A stretch of DNA of 32,047 bases from a virus, in the IMG/VR virus record IMGVR_UViG_3300032224_000857, positions 1-32,047 of that record. One strand, given 5' to 3'. This document shows positions 1 to 7,168 of the stretch, piece after piece. Position 1 is the first letter of the stretch, and every line of letters starts with the position of its first letter. Under the pieces are notes generated by a model. It was not told the DNA's origin and made no database searches. It saw only the letters and a program-made list of their open reading frames with translations. The translations under genes and the position numbers were made by a program.

Positions 1-16
1 TGTGCTCTTCCGATCT
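1..16 (+). other. Illumina adapter remnant
   Basis: The first 16 bases match exactly the 3' end of the standard Illumina read-2 adapter (ending GCTCTTCCGATCT). This is library sequence that was not trimmed before assembly, not phage DNA. Phage sequence starts at the G run at 17. Confidence 0.95.
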
Positions 17-49
17 GGGGGCAGTTTGAGGTTGGACGAGGCCGTGTAG
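17..49 (+). CDS. int: 3' end of the integrase gene, across the contig junction
   Basis: If the right end of the window is joined to position 17 with the five Gs seen here, the integrase frame continues from its Gln297 codon as GGSLRLDEAV and stops at TAG 47-49. The minus-strand gene that follows stops at 55, so the two genes would converge tail to tail with five bases between them, in keeping with the packing elsewhere. The joined protein would be 307 aa. The joining itself is inference; the shared end sequence is described under the findings. Confidence 0.7.
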   Translation, partial: GGSLRLDEAV

Positions 50-54
50 CGTGA

Positions 55-408
55 TCAGCATCTCCGAGCCTCTCGCATCTTGAGCAGGCAGATCAGCGCC
101 CAGTTGGCGGCATCCATCGCCGCGTTCTCAATGTCGACCGGCTGGCCGCTGGCGTAACGCTGGAGCCTGACCACGCAGTCAGACAGATCGCACAACGCCC
201 GACGCCAAGGCTCCACGCCGCATTTCGCGGATGCGGAGACGTTGGCAAACGGGTCGGCCTCGTCGCCGTACTGGGCGGTCTTCTCCAGGTGGAGCTGACG
301 CAGCTCCTCGATGAGCTCGAGGAACGGCAGCGAGCCCGGCCGCTCTGGTGCGCCCGGCTCCATGGCGTACGTGTCGCTACACATCGCTGGTCTCTCCGGG
401 TTGGTCAT
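55..408 (-). CDS. MazG-like phage protein
   Basis: This 117-aa soluble protein is the last gene of the leftward late block. Residues about 30-110 carry a pattern seen in small phage MazG-like/DUF1599-type proteins: a helix with LHLEKTAQYG, then DPFANV, then a W and a long helix with DCVVRLQRYASG, ending in a helix rich in A, L and W. MazG-like proteins hydrolyse or bind non-canonical nucleotides, but I cannot confirm catalytic residues here. The ATG at 408 is chosen over an upstream extension that has no phage character; the start overlaps the end of the phosphoesterase gene by 32 bases and no strong Shine-Dalgarno is visible, so starts a little downstream are possible. Confidence 0.65.
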   Translation of the reverse strand: MTNPERPAMCSDTYAMEPGAPERPGSLPFLELIEELRQLHLEKTAQYGDEADPFANVSASAKCGVEPWRRALCDLSDCVVRLQRYASGQPVDIENAAMDAANWALICLLKMREARRC

Positions 409-1276
409 GGAACGACGCCACCAGTTGGGTCTTGTCGCTGTTCCACCGCAGCAGCATCCACCAGCCGCCGAGCGGTCGTGCAGACATGCCCTTCTCAACG
501 GCCCACCCATCAGTAAGGCATTCCTGTTTGTATGTCGAGCTGCGAACCAAGTGGATTGGCGAGATCCGCGGAATCCCAGATGGCGAGAGCCGCTGACGCG
601 TGGCCTCGATCAGCGTCCGCTGGTGGATGTGGCCGGCGTGGACGCAGTCGGCGTCGGTGTCCACAAGATAGCGCGAGAAGTCGATCACGCCGCGTGTCAC
701 AGGCCCACCGCCGCCGTAGCCGTGGTGATACCAGAGCCGGTACAGGGCCGTCGTCCGCTCGCCGAAGATTCCCCGGAACAGCACCCAGCCCGCGTAGCCG
801 CCCTGGCGGACGCGTCCTCCGTTCATCCGCAGCCGCTCCACCAGCCGGGTCGTTAGGCATGTCTCCATGCGCTTGCGTACTGCCGTCTCATGATTGCCTG
901 GAGTGATCAGGGCCATCTGGTCCCGGTACGGCTCCAGCCACTCGGCGCACTGCGTAACGATGTCGTCGAAATAGTTGCCACGCTGGAACTCCGGTCGGAT
1001 GTCGTTCTTGCCGTTTGACCGTGGATCCCACTTGCCTCCCATAACGTCGAAGTGATCGCCAATCGACAGGACTGCGGCATTCACTCGCTTGGCCTGCTCG
1101 AGGTCGGCCGCCAGCTTGTCGCGGTCACACTTCACCGAGTCCCAGTGCCAGTCGCTTGTGAGCAGCACCCACAGTCTGGCCTTGAACGTCAGCCTATTTA
1201 CGCCGCCGTCGAGCGTCTCGATCGTCCACGGGTCGCTGGCGTTTCGCCGGCGTGTCGGCGTTGCAAGTCTTGCCAT
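377..1276 (-). CDS. calcineurin-like metallophosphoesterase
   Basis: This 299-aa protein has the full metallophosphoesterase motif series: SDWH at 41-44, GDHFD at 73-77, GNHE at 127-130, a His pair in YHHG at 183-186, and GHIH at 215-218. Together these residues bind the two metal ions of the family, so it is probably active as a phosphodiesterase or phosphatase on nucleic acid or nucleotide. The substrate cannot be read from sequence. Phages often carry such enzymes near recombination or tail genes. The ATG at 1276 is preceded by AAGGAGG at good spacing, which fixes the start although it lies 83 bases inside the preceding small gene. Confidence 0.9.
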   Translation of the reverse strand: MARLATPTRRRNASDPWTIETLDGGVNRLTFKARLWVLLTSDWHWDSVKCDRDKLAADLEQAKRVNAAVLSIGDHFDVMGGKWDPRSNGKNDIRPEFQRGNYFDDIVTQCAEWLEPYRDQMALITPGNHETAVRKRMETCLTTRLVERLRMNGGRVRQGGYAGWVLFRGIFGERTTALYRLWYHHGYGGGGPVTRGVIDFSRYLVDTDADCVHAGHIHQRTLIEATRQRLSPSGIPRISPIHLVRSSTYKQECLTDGWAVEKGMSARPLGGWWMLLRWNSDKTQLVASFHDQPGETSDV

Positions 1277-1424
1277 CCTTGGCCTCCTTGTCGGCAGGCC
1301 GCCGACGGTTTAGATACACCATTCCGTCTTCGTCTGGGCTTAGGCAGCCCTCGACCTGGTCGTCGTCTGGCTGGCCAAACCCGTCGGGGCTGCCCACCCA
1401 GAATCGCTTCGCCTTCTTCGCCAT
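1194..1424 (-). CDS. small charged hypothetical protein (76 aa)
   Basis: I do not recognise this protein. It is hydrophilic, starts with MAKKAKRFW, is acidic in the middle (PDDDQ, SPDEDG) and ends in a very basic tail (RDARRRRK). An AGGAGG Shine-Dalgarno sits just upstream of the ATG, and the gene fills the space between the tail gene ending at 1437 and the phosphoesterase. Its last 83 bases overlap the phosphoesterase in another frame, so the basic tail may partly reflect coding constraint from the other gene. Confidence 0.6.
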   Translation of the reverse strand: MAKKAKRFWVGSPDGFGQPDDDQVEGCLSPDEDGMVYLNRRRPADKEAKDGKTCNADTPAKRQRPVDDRDARRRRK

Positions 1425-1436
1425 CGTCGCCTCCTG

Positions 1437-1754
1437 CTAGATGGTGGCGTCGATAAATCCTGCCATCGCTGTGCGTGTCACGGTGCCGACCGTCCAGACG
1501 AGCTGCCAGCAAAACGTGCCGGCCCCGATGGCTGTAGTCTGCGTGTCAGTTAGGGCAACGTTGATCTTTCCAGCCGCGGCGTCTGGGATCGTGGTCGTGA
1601 ACGTCGCAACGGCGTTGCCAGTGATCGACGAATAGACGGTTGCCACGGCCGTGTAGTTGGCCAGGCTGATGTCAAAGTCGAGTAGCGCCGAGAAGTCATT
1701 TCCGACGGTCCATCGCAAATTCAGCGTGGCCGGAAGCTGGTCATACGTTGCCAT
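1437..1754 (-). CDS. baseplate/tail-fibre N-domain protein (BppU-like), short copy
   Basis: This 105-aa protein is predicted to be all beta strand. Its C-terminal half, around KINVALTDTQTT followed by a W-rich strand and an AGFID strand, matches the pattern of the 128-aa protein encoded at 6328-6714. Both resemble the small beta-sandwich found at the N-terminus of phage baseplate/receptor-binding proteins, and the job inferred is structural within the tail tip. Its start overlaps the stop of the preceding fibre gene (TGATG), and a GGGGGA-type ribosome site is present. Assignment to the BppU N-domain is by pattern only. Confidence 0.6.
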   Translation of the reverse strand: MATYDQLPATLNLRWTVGNDFSALLDFDISLANYTAVATVYSSITGNAVATFTTTIPDAAAGKINVALTDTQTTAIGAGTFCWQLVWTVGTVTRTAMAGFIDATI

Positions 1755-2395
1755 CAGTAGCTTCCCCCGTCCAGGCTCACGCCGTCGATCGAGCCGCCGG
1801 TGATGTTCACGTTGGAGGCTGCCTGCGTGGCCATTGTGCCCAGCCCGAGATTCGTCCTAGCCGTCGAGGCCGATCCGAGATCCGACAGGTTGCTTGAGGC
1901 CGTCAGCTTGCCGGCGAGGCTGTTGGTCACGGTGACGCTGAAACTGGCGTCGTTGTTCATTGCCGCGGCGAGCTCGGCCAGCGTATCGAGGGCTCCGGGG
2001 GCGGAATTGATCACGTTCGCCACGGCCGTGGACACAAACGCCGTGGTGGCGATCTGCGTGCTGTTCGTGCCGGCGGCCGCCGTCGGTGCCGTTGGTGTCC
2101 CGGTAAGCGCTGGCGATGCCTTGGGGGCGTATGTGGCCGTGGCCGTGGAGCTCGTTACGTAGCTGGCAAGCTGCGAGGAGACATCGACGGCCGCCACGGC
2201 AGACGTCACGTAGGCTTTCGTGGCGTAGCTGCCGGGGCCGGCGATCGCCACCACCGTGGCCGAGCCGCCGGAGCCCTGGCCGATGTACAAAATCTGATCG
2301 ACTTCGGAGTATGCCAGCTCGCTTTGCAAGAGCGAGCTGGGGGCTCCGCTTGCTCCGCCCGTAGCGCGCCGTCGAACACGAAAAGGACTAGCCAT
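1754..2395 (-). CDS. tail fibre protein with P2-type fibre repeats
   Basis: This 213-aa protein looks like a trimeric phage fibre. The N-terminus has an ELAYSEVDQILYIG strand typical of fibre modules that begin with a short attachment domain. The middle contains the classic segments SPALTGTPTAPTAAAGTNST and IATTAFV, then LDTLAELAAAMNND, all common in P2-like tail fibres. The C-terminus ends in a short LDGGSY tip, too small for a known receptor-binding head, so it may pair with the next proteins. GGAGGT lies eight bases before the ATG, and stop and start codons overlap with both neighbours. Confidence 0.8.
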   Translation of the reverse strand: MASPFRVRRRATGGASGAPSSLLQSELAYSEVDQILYIGQGSGGSATVVAIAGPGSYATKAYVTSAVAAVDVSSQLASYVTSSTATATYAPKASPALTGTPTAPTAAAGTNSTQIATTAFVSTAVANVINSAPGALDTLAELAAAMNNDASFSVTVTNSLAGKLTASSNLSDLGSASTARTNLGLGTMATQAASNVNITGGSIDGVSLDGGSY

Positions 2396-2652
2396 TAAAA
2401 GTTACCTCCGTCAAGTATCGGGTTGTTCTGCCACTTGTTATTTCCGCCGTACTGCAAAATGTCGCCAGGCTGGGCCGACACGATCTGGACGTTGCTGAGT
2501 TGCTCGAGCGGGCCGCCGGCGGCTCCCGCCGGCCCTTGCGGACCAACGCCACCGGCAATCGTCACCATTGCCGACGAGCTCGCCACGGTGGCCGATACGC
2601 CAGCCGGGGTGACGGTGGCTGAGATAGGCTGCGATGTTACAGATACTTCCAT
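2395..2652 (-). CDS. short collagen-like fibre protein
   Basis: This 85-aa protein has a beta-rich N-terminus, a short collagen-like stretch (GPQGPAGAAGG, about residues 36-46), and a C-terminal module QPGDILQYGGNNKWQNNPIL ending in DGGNF. The same kind of ending (DGGSY) closes the next fibre gene, and a DGGDY occurs inside the large fibre at 4649-6331, so these look like modular fibre pieces exchanged within the cluster. A GGAG ribosome site precedes the ATG. Receptor binding is inferred from position only. Confidence 0.65.
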   Translation of the reverse strand: MEVSVTSQPISATVTPAGVSATVASSSAMVTIAGGVGPQGPAGAAGGPLEQLSNVQIVSAQPGDILQYGGNNKWQNNPILDGGNF

Positions 2653-2669
2653 GTCACAACTCCATCACA

Positions 2670-3638
2670 TCACGAGATGCCCCACTTGGTCATCAGATAC
2701 GACTCAACGGCAGCCTTATTGGCATCACTAAGTGCCGTGTCGTAAGCCACAAGCTCGCAGATGTGCCCGTCAAACTCATTGCTTGGGTATGCAAACGAAC
2801 CGATGTACGTTTGTTCCGAGTTGGTGAGCACACCAGAGACGTTGGTGTTAGCTGTCCCAGCAGTACCGTTGAGCGATACAGCACCTCCGCTCGCGCCTAT
2901 CCGCAGTGTTGCAAGAAACGTGGTGTTCGCTGACACAGCAGATGCAGCAGACACGCTCTGCGCAGTCGGCCCGCCAGTAAACCAAATGCTCTGCAGTGAC
3001 GCATTTACCACGCGCAAATACTGGTAAGTGCGAGGCGACACGCTGCCATTGTCTTGGCTCATAATCATCGCCGTGGTACTAACAGACAACTTGCGAACAA
3101 CGGCAAACACTGTGACGTAACCGCTTGTGCCGTAGACGTTTCCTGAGAACGACAGTTTCGACGTTGACCCGTCAAACAGCAGAGCATCACGCGAATTGAT
3201 CGCGGCAGTTTTGCGCGTCGGGCCTGTGTCGCCTGTAGCGTGTCGACCATTTCCGCTCTTGTCCTGCCACCGCCTCACGATAGCGTTTGCCCCAGCAAGC
3301 GAGCCTCCGCTGGTAGCGTCGTACAGAGTCGACGCATCGGAGGCGTCCAGCCAGAGTTGCAGGCCACTAACGGAGGATGGTGTAAACGGCGACCACGTTG
3401 ACAGCGCAACACGCTTCCATGTGGACGCAGCCGTCGCAACGTAGAAAAACCCGTTGGCATTGTCATACGCAATCTGCCCCGCCGTCCCGCTTGCCGTCGC
3501 GGACGTTGGCACGGATGACCACGAAAGCCCAGAGCCGCTGGTGAGTTCCCACGCCGCCCCTGTCCACGACCAAGTTCGTCCGTTGGCGGTATATAGCTGA
3601 CCTACAGTTGGTGATGCTGGTGGGGAGACTGATGACAT
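2670..3638 (-). CDS. LamG/concanavalin A-like domain adhesin
   Basis: This 322-aa protein has two parts. Residues 1 to about 85 form fibre-like modules with repeated aromatic patterns (TWSWTGAAWEL, then AYDNANGFFYV). From about 92 to the end there is a laminin G/concanavalin-like jelly roll: LQLWLDASDAS, WQDKSGNGRHA, LLFDGSTSKL, a central GYVTVFAVV strand, and a terminal ELVAYDTALSDANK helix. These domains bind sugars or proteins, so this is a likely host-surface adhesin of the tail tip. AGGAG precedes the ATG. It forms part of the adhesin cluster with the FN3 and Ig-like proteins upstream. Confidence 0.8.
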   Translation of the reverse strand: MSSVSPPASPTVGQLYTANGRTWSWTGAAWELTSGSGLSWSSVPTSATASGTAGQIAYDNANGFFYVATAASTWKRVALSTWSPFTPSSVSGLQLWLDASDASTLYDATSGGSLAGANAIVRRWQDKSGNGRHATGDTGPTRKTAAINSRDALLFDGSTSKLSFSGNVYGTSGYVTVFAVVRKLSVSTTAMIMSQDNGSVSPRTYQYLRVVNASLQSIWFTGGPTAQSVSAASAVSANTTFLATLRIGASGGAVSLNGTAGTANTNVSGVLTNSEQTYIGSFAYPSNEFDGHICELVAYDTALSDANKAAVESYLMTKWGIS

Positions 3639-3647
3639 GTGTTACTC

Positions 3648-4640
3648 CTACGCGATGCTCATGGAAAAATCGGTGCCGCCCACAAAGTTGTACAGGTAGT
3701 ATTGCGTGCCGGCGGTGACGGATACCGCGCGGGTTGCGTAGGTGTTGTTGAGGCTATTGCCGGTCGCTAAGTTAATGTTTCCTGAGACACTCCTGATTTC
3801 CCACTGCCCCCAACCTTCTGACTGACTGACGTTCCTTGCACTAATTGTCAGAGTGCCGCTGGCTACGGCGGTGAATCTCCATTCGGAGCTGTCCGCATCG
3901 CCCCGCATAGTGCCAGCGGCTGGGCTGGCAGAAGTGCCTGAGCCACTAAGAGTCCACGATGTGTATGATCCAAGCGTGCCGCCAACGTACCTGTTGCCCA
4001 TAGTGATGCCACCACCCGCCGCAGGCGTCACCGCACTCGTCGCCGTGGAGTAGCTGCCCGTGCCAACACCGTTCACAGCCGCCACCCGAAACACATATGC
4101 CGTGCCGTTGCTGAGGCTAGTCACAGTCGCAGATGTCGCAGTAGACGCAGCCCGCGTGAATGTCGTCCAAGTCGATCCACTGTTGCTGCTGTACTGAACC
4201 GTGTAGTCGGTGATCGGCGTCTGTGCGGAGACGGTTGGCGCAGACCATGACAGTGCTACCTGCGCGTTGCCGCCGGTAGCCGTCACGCTGGTCGGCGCGG
4301 CTGGCAAAAACAACGCACGCAGCTCAACGTCAGTGCCGCCACCGCTCACGCCCGCCTCGATGTACGCGCCCGACCAGATGTACGCCCGAGCTGTATCCGT
4401 CGCCACATAAATCACGCCCGACGAGCCAGTGCCGGGGAACGCTGCAACCGTCGCGGCAGTGACGACGCTGCTGCCGCCGCCACCGCCGCCCAGCGTCACG
4501 CTGACGATGTTACCGGAATTGTTCTTAGTAAACGCGATGCCGTCTACCCAGTTAATAGCAAGTTCGTTCGCCTCAAGGTCGCTGGTCGTCGGCACCGCAC
4601 CCGTTGTATAGGACCGCTTCGGCCTAATCTTGTTGGACAT
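3648..4640 (-). CDS. fibronectin type III domain tail protein
   Basis: This 330-aa protein opens with a module common at the start of phage fibre proteins (DLEANELAINWVDG at 21-34), then a poly-Gly linker. Residues about 113-206 are a fibronectin type III domain (APTSVTATGG, ALSWSAP, ITDYTVQYS, TSLSNGTAYVFRVAAVNGVG). The rest is a beta-rich domain with several aromatic strands. FN3 domains on siphophage tails bind carbohydrate weakly on the cell surface. The start is the ATG with AGGAG upstream; a longer frame to 4733 would run into the previous gene and is rejected. Confidence 0.8.
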   Translation of the reverse strand: MSNKIRPKRSYTTGAVPTTSDLEANELAINWVDGIAFTKNNSGNIVSVTLGGGGGGSSVVTAATVAAFPGTGSSGVIYVATDTARAYIWSGAYIEAGVSGGGTDVELRALFLPAAPTSVTATGGNAQVALSWSAPTVSAQTPITDYTVQYSSNSGSTWTTFTRAASTATSATVTSLSNGTAYVFRVAAVNGVGTGSYSTATSAVTPAAGGGITMGNRYVGGTLGSYTSWTLSGSGTSASPAAGTMRGDADSSEWRFTAVASGTLTISARNVSQSEGWGQWEIRSVSGNINLATGNSLNNTYATRAVSVTAGTQYYLYNFVGGTDFSMSIA

Positions 4641-4648
4641 AACGTCTC

Positions 4649-6331
4649 CTATGCGTACACAGGTCGATTGACAGTGATTGCAGCCGTTGTGGCGGTCGTG
4701 GTGCCGTAGGAATTTGTCGATGTAACGACACACCGAACCGTGACCGCTCTGCTAATCACATACAGCGCCAGCGACCCGCCAGTATCTCCAAACGGTACGT
4801 TGCTATACGCCAGCACAGAATATAGTGAGCCCCATGTACTGCCACTCAGTGCCTGCCACTGCCGCGTAGTAGTGACACCGCCCAGAATTGTCTCTCCATA
4901 CTGCACGAATGCTAGGTTGCTCTGTGCGGGCCAGTTGACGGTGCTAGGCCCGTCGATGATTGTGATCTGCGGAGCGGTCGCCCATGTAATCGTAAGAGTG
5001 GCGGCGGACGAGGTGACCAGTGCTGCCCCCGTTGCCGTCAGGCGGCAGCGATAGGCGTCCTGGTTGTCAGCCACGTACCCAAGGCCGGTGAGAGACAAGG
5101 TGCTGCTCGTCGCCCCGGTGACGTTCGCCCATGTCGTGCCGGCCGCCTCGCGCTTTTGCCACTGATAGCTCAGTGTGCCAGAGCTGACGCTGGCAGTGAT
5201 CGAGAATGACGCCGTGCTTGACGTGTTGGCAATCGCGGCCGCCTGCGGCTGCGCGCTGATCGTGATAACGGGCGTGGCCGGCAAAATCACTGTCACATTC
5301 AGCGACGCGGAGTTGCTAGCGACCGTTGGCAAGCCATACGCACTTACAAGGCATCTGTAGAGCGTGTCGTCGTTTGATCCCGTCAAGCCTGTCAGCGACA
5401 GCGTGGTGGACGTTGCCGAGTCGATTGTGGTCCATCCGCTGCCTGCATTCTCCTGCCACTGGTACGCCACGGCCACGCCGGTCGATGCCGACGCGGCAAC
5501 CGTGAAAGATGCCGATCCGGTAGATCCCTGATTGATCGAGATGCTCACGTCGGCGGGATGCTGCGTGACCGAGATCGACGCCACCACGCCAACGTAGTCG
5601 CCGCCGTCCACGTCACCGGCACTGCCGGGAGTTGCCGCCGCCCACGCAGTGCCATTCCACGCGATAACCTGACCAGTGGTGGCGGACGACTGCGTCAGGC
5701 TGGAGAGAGCATGTGTGTGCGTCGAGGGGGCAAACGAGCTGGGCACGTTGGTGAGGTTCGCATAGCTGATTACCGGCGTGGCGTGGACGTGATCGCTCCT
5801 GCTGGCCGTCGAGGCCGTGCCCGCCGCCGCCGTCCCGAGAGGCGATGGCGTAGCGTCGGAGAGCGAAGCACCGCCGCCAGAGCCGTCGGCACCCCGAGGG
5901 ATGCCGAACGCCAGGGCGACGTTGGCACCGCCGTTGCTCGGCGTGGCCGTGACGGTGGCAGAGCTGCCAGCCGAGAGCGTGGACACTGTGGCGGTGATCG
6001 TGGGCGTGGGACCAGCGGCTCCGGTCGCACCGGCGGCACCGTCAGCACCACGCGGGATGCCGAACGCAAGCGACAGGTTTGCCCCGCCGTTGCTCGAGGT
6101 AGATGTGACCGTCGCCGAGCTGCCAGCAGAGAGGGTGGAGACGCTGCCGACTGTAATCGTGGTGGCCTGCGGCCCTGTCGGGCCTTGTGGCCCGGTGCCG
6201 CCTGGTGCTGCGGCCGCAGATGCGGCCACGCTCACAACGGCGTTCTTTGTCACGGCTGCCGAAATCGTGTCGCCGTTTGTGGCGACGACAGACGGCCCGG
6301 CCTTGCCGTTGACGGTGACTGTTACGCTCAC
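4649..6331 (-). CDS. large modular tail fibre with collagen-like and Ig-like domains
   Basis: This 560-aa fibre protein is built from modules. It has a beta N-terminus, a collagen-like GPQGPTGPQ stretch near 47-55, and two tandem copies of a roughly 35-residue unit, each ending AFGIPRGADG, with a 52-residue period (about 64-98 and 116-150). HxH motifs follow (HVH at 181-183 and HTH at 205-207), of the kind that bind metal in phage fibres. From about 253 there are three Ig-like domains with the YQWQ...W...YRC pattern. It is probably a side or central fibre for host attachment. Its start overlaps the preceding gene's stop by four bases. Confidence 0.85.
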   Translation of the reverse strand: MSVTVTVNGKAGPSVVATNGDTISAAVTKNAVVSVAASAAAAPGGTGPQGPTGPQATTITVGSVSTLSAGSSATVTSTSSNGGANLSLAFGIPRGADGAAGATGAAGPTPTITATVSTLSAGSSATVTATPSNGGANVALAFGIPRGADGSGGGASLSDATPSPLGTAAAGTASTASRSDHVHATPVISYANLTNVPSSFAPSTHTHALSSLTQSSATTGQVIAWNGTAWAAATPGSAGDVDGGDYVGVVASISVTQHPADVSISINQGSTGSASFTVAASASTGVAVAYQWQENAGSGWTTIDSATSTTLSLTGLTGSNDDTLYRCLVSAYGLPTVASNSASLNVTVILPATPVITISAQPQAAAIANTSSTASFSITASVSSGTLSYQWQKREAAGTTWANVTGATSSTLSLTGLGYVADNQDAYRCRLTATGAALVTSSAATLTITWATAPQITIIDGPSTVNWPAQSNLAFVQYGETILGGVTTTRQWQALSGSTWGSLYSVLAYSNVPFGDTGGSLALYVISRAVTVRCVVTSTNSYGTTTATTAAITVNRPVYA

Positions 6332-6714
6332 GGTGCCCTCGCCGTGAAATCGCCAGACAGCACGGTCAGCGTTACGCCGGACGTGTCAGTCCAGCGGAAA
6401 TACCAGCGGTATCCAACAGCCGGACTGAGCGCGACGGTTTGCGCTTCCGTCAAGCCAATGTTTACGGTGCCGCCGGAGAGCGAGACGGCCGACACGGTGA
6501 ACGTGGCGGCCGTGGCACCAACCGTATACGCCCCCGCCCCAAACGCTCCGTCACCATTTGAGAACGTCGGCGTGTAGACCTTCGCCTCAAGCGTGTACCC
6601 GGTCAGGTTGATCGCTGCCGAGCTCGAGGTGAACGCCAGGCCGACGTTGAGCTCGTCGCCCACCACGAACTCGATCGACATGTCTGCCGGGGTCTGGGAG
6701 AACGCTGTGGCCAC
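6328..6714 (-). CDS. baseplate/tail-fibre N-domain protein (BppU-like)
   Basis: This 128-aa beta-sandwich protein has the strand order expected of a BppU-type N-domain: GDELNVGLAF, LTGYTLEAKVY, TFTVSAV, GTVNIGLTEAQT, YRWYFRWTDTSGV and VLSGDFTA. It probably anchors the large fibre that follows, whose gene overlaps it by four bases. The start is a GTG with AGGAG at normal spacing. The 105-aa gene at 1437-1754 looks like a diverged second copy placed at the far end of the adhesin cluster. Confidence 0.7.
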   Translation of the reverse strand: MATAFSQTPADMSIEFVVGDELNVGLAFTSSSAAINLTGYTLEAKVYTPTFSNGDGAFGAGAYTVGATAATFTVSAVSLSGGTVNIGLTEAQTVALSPAVGYRWYFRWTDTSGVTLTVLSGDFTARAP

Positions 6715-6775
6715 GCCTGCACTCCTGCGGTGGGTTCAGGCTCTGAATTGTGGCTGCGGGCGTTGATCGTTGAAG

Positions 6776-7168
6776 TCAGGCCTCGCTGCCGGCAGTGGCT
6801 TTCCTGGCGTTGCTGATCGCCCGCCGCACCAGCATCCTGCCCGCCACGTCGAGGAACGGCAGGCCGCGCGCGGCGGCTTCCTCCCGCATGACCTTGACCA
6901 CCTCGTCAATTCGCTCTGGCTTGCTGCACTCGTCTGGCCCCCATGCGTCCATCTGTGCTGCCTTGGCGCGGCACTGGCACGTTGGCGTCGGCTCGATGCC
7001 GAGTCGTTTCAAGAGGCGGGATAGCTCGGTGCCGGGGCCGTTGGTTGGTGGGGGTGGCGGCTGGACGTCAGGCCGCCACGTCCCGCAAAGTTGGCGGGCG
7101 TTGAATCGCGGCGCGCCACACTCAATGCACCGCAGGCCAGCATCAAACTCACACAAGAGCATGATCAC
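6776..7168 (-). CDS. zinc-ribbon-like phage tail-region protein
   Basis: This 130-aa protein starts with a possible zinc-binding cluster (C6, C14xxC17, C28, then CQC near 64-66 and C80). Its C-terminal two-thirds has a pattern I have seen in phage proteins of this type: GTELSRLLKRLGI, a CQC with a following MDAWG, then helices EEAAARGLPF and LVRRAI. The function is unknown; its position between tail-tip genes suggests a structural or assembly role. The start is a GTG overlapping the previous stop (GTGA); the ATG at 7162 is an alternative. Neither has a strong ribosome site. Confidence 0.6.
   Translation of the reverse strand: MIMLLCEFDAGLRCIECGAPRFNARQLCGTWRPDVQPPPPPTNGPGTELSRLLKRLGIEPTPTCQCRAKAAQMDAWGPDECSKPERIDEVVKVMREEAAARGLPFLDVAGRMLVRRAISNARKATAGSEA

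Noticed and set aside
5558-6577. 339-aa open frame on the plus strand
   Set aside because: Antisense to the large fibre; Arg/Gly-rich with no domain.
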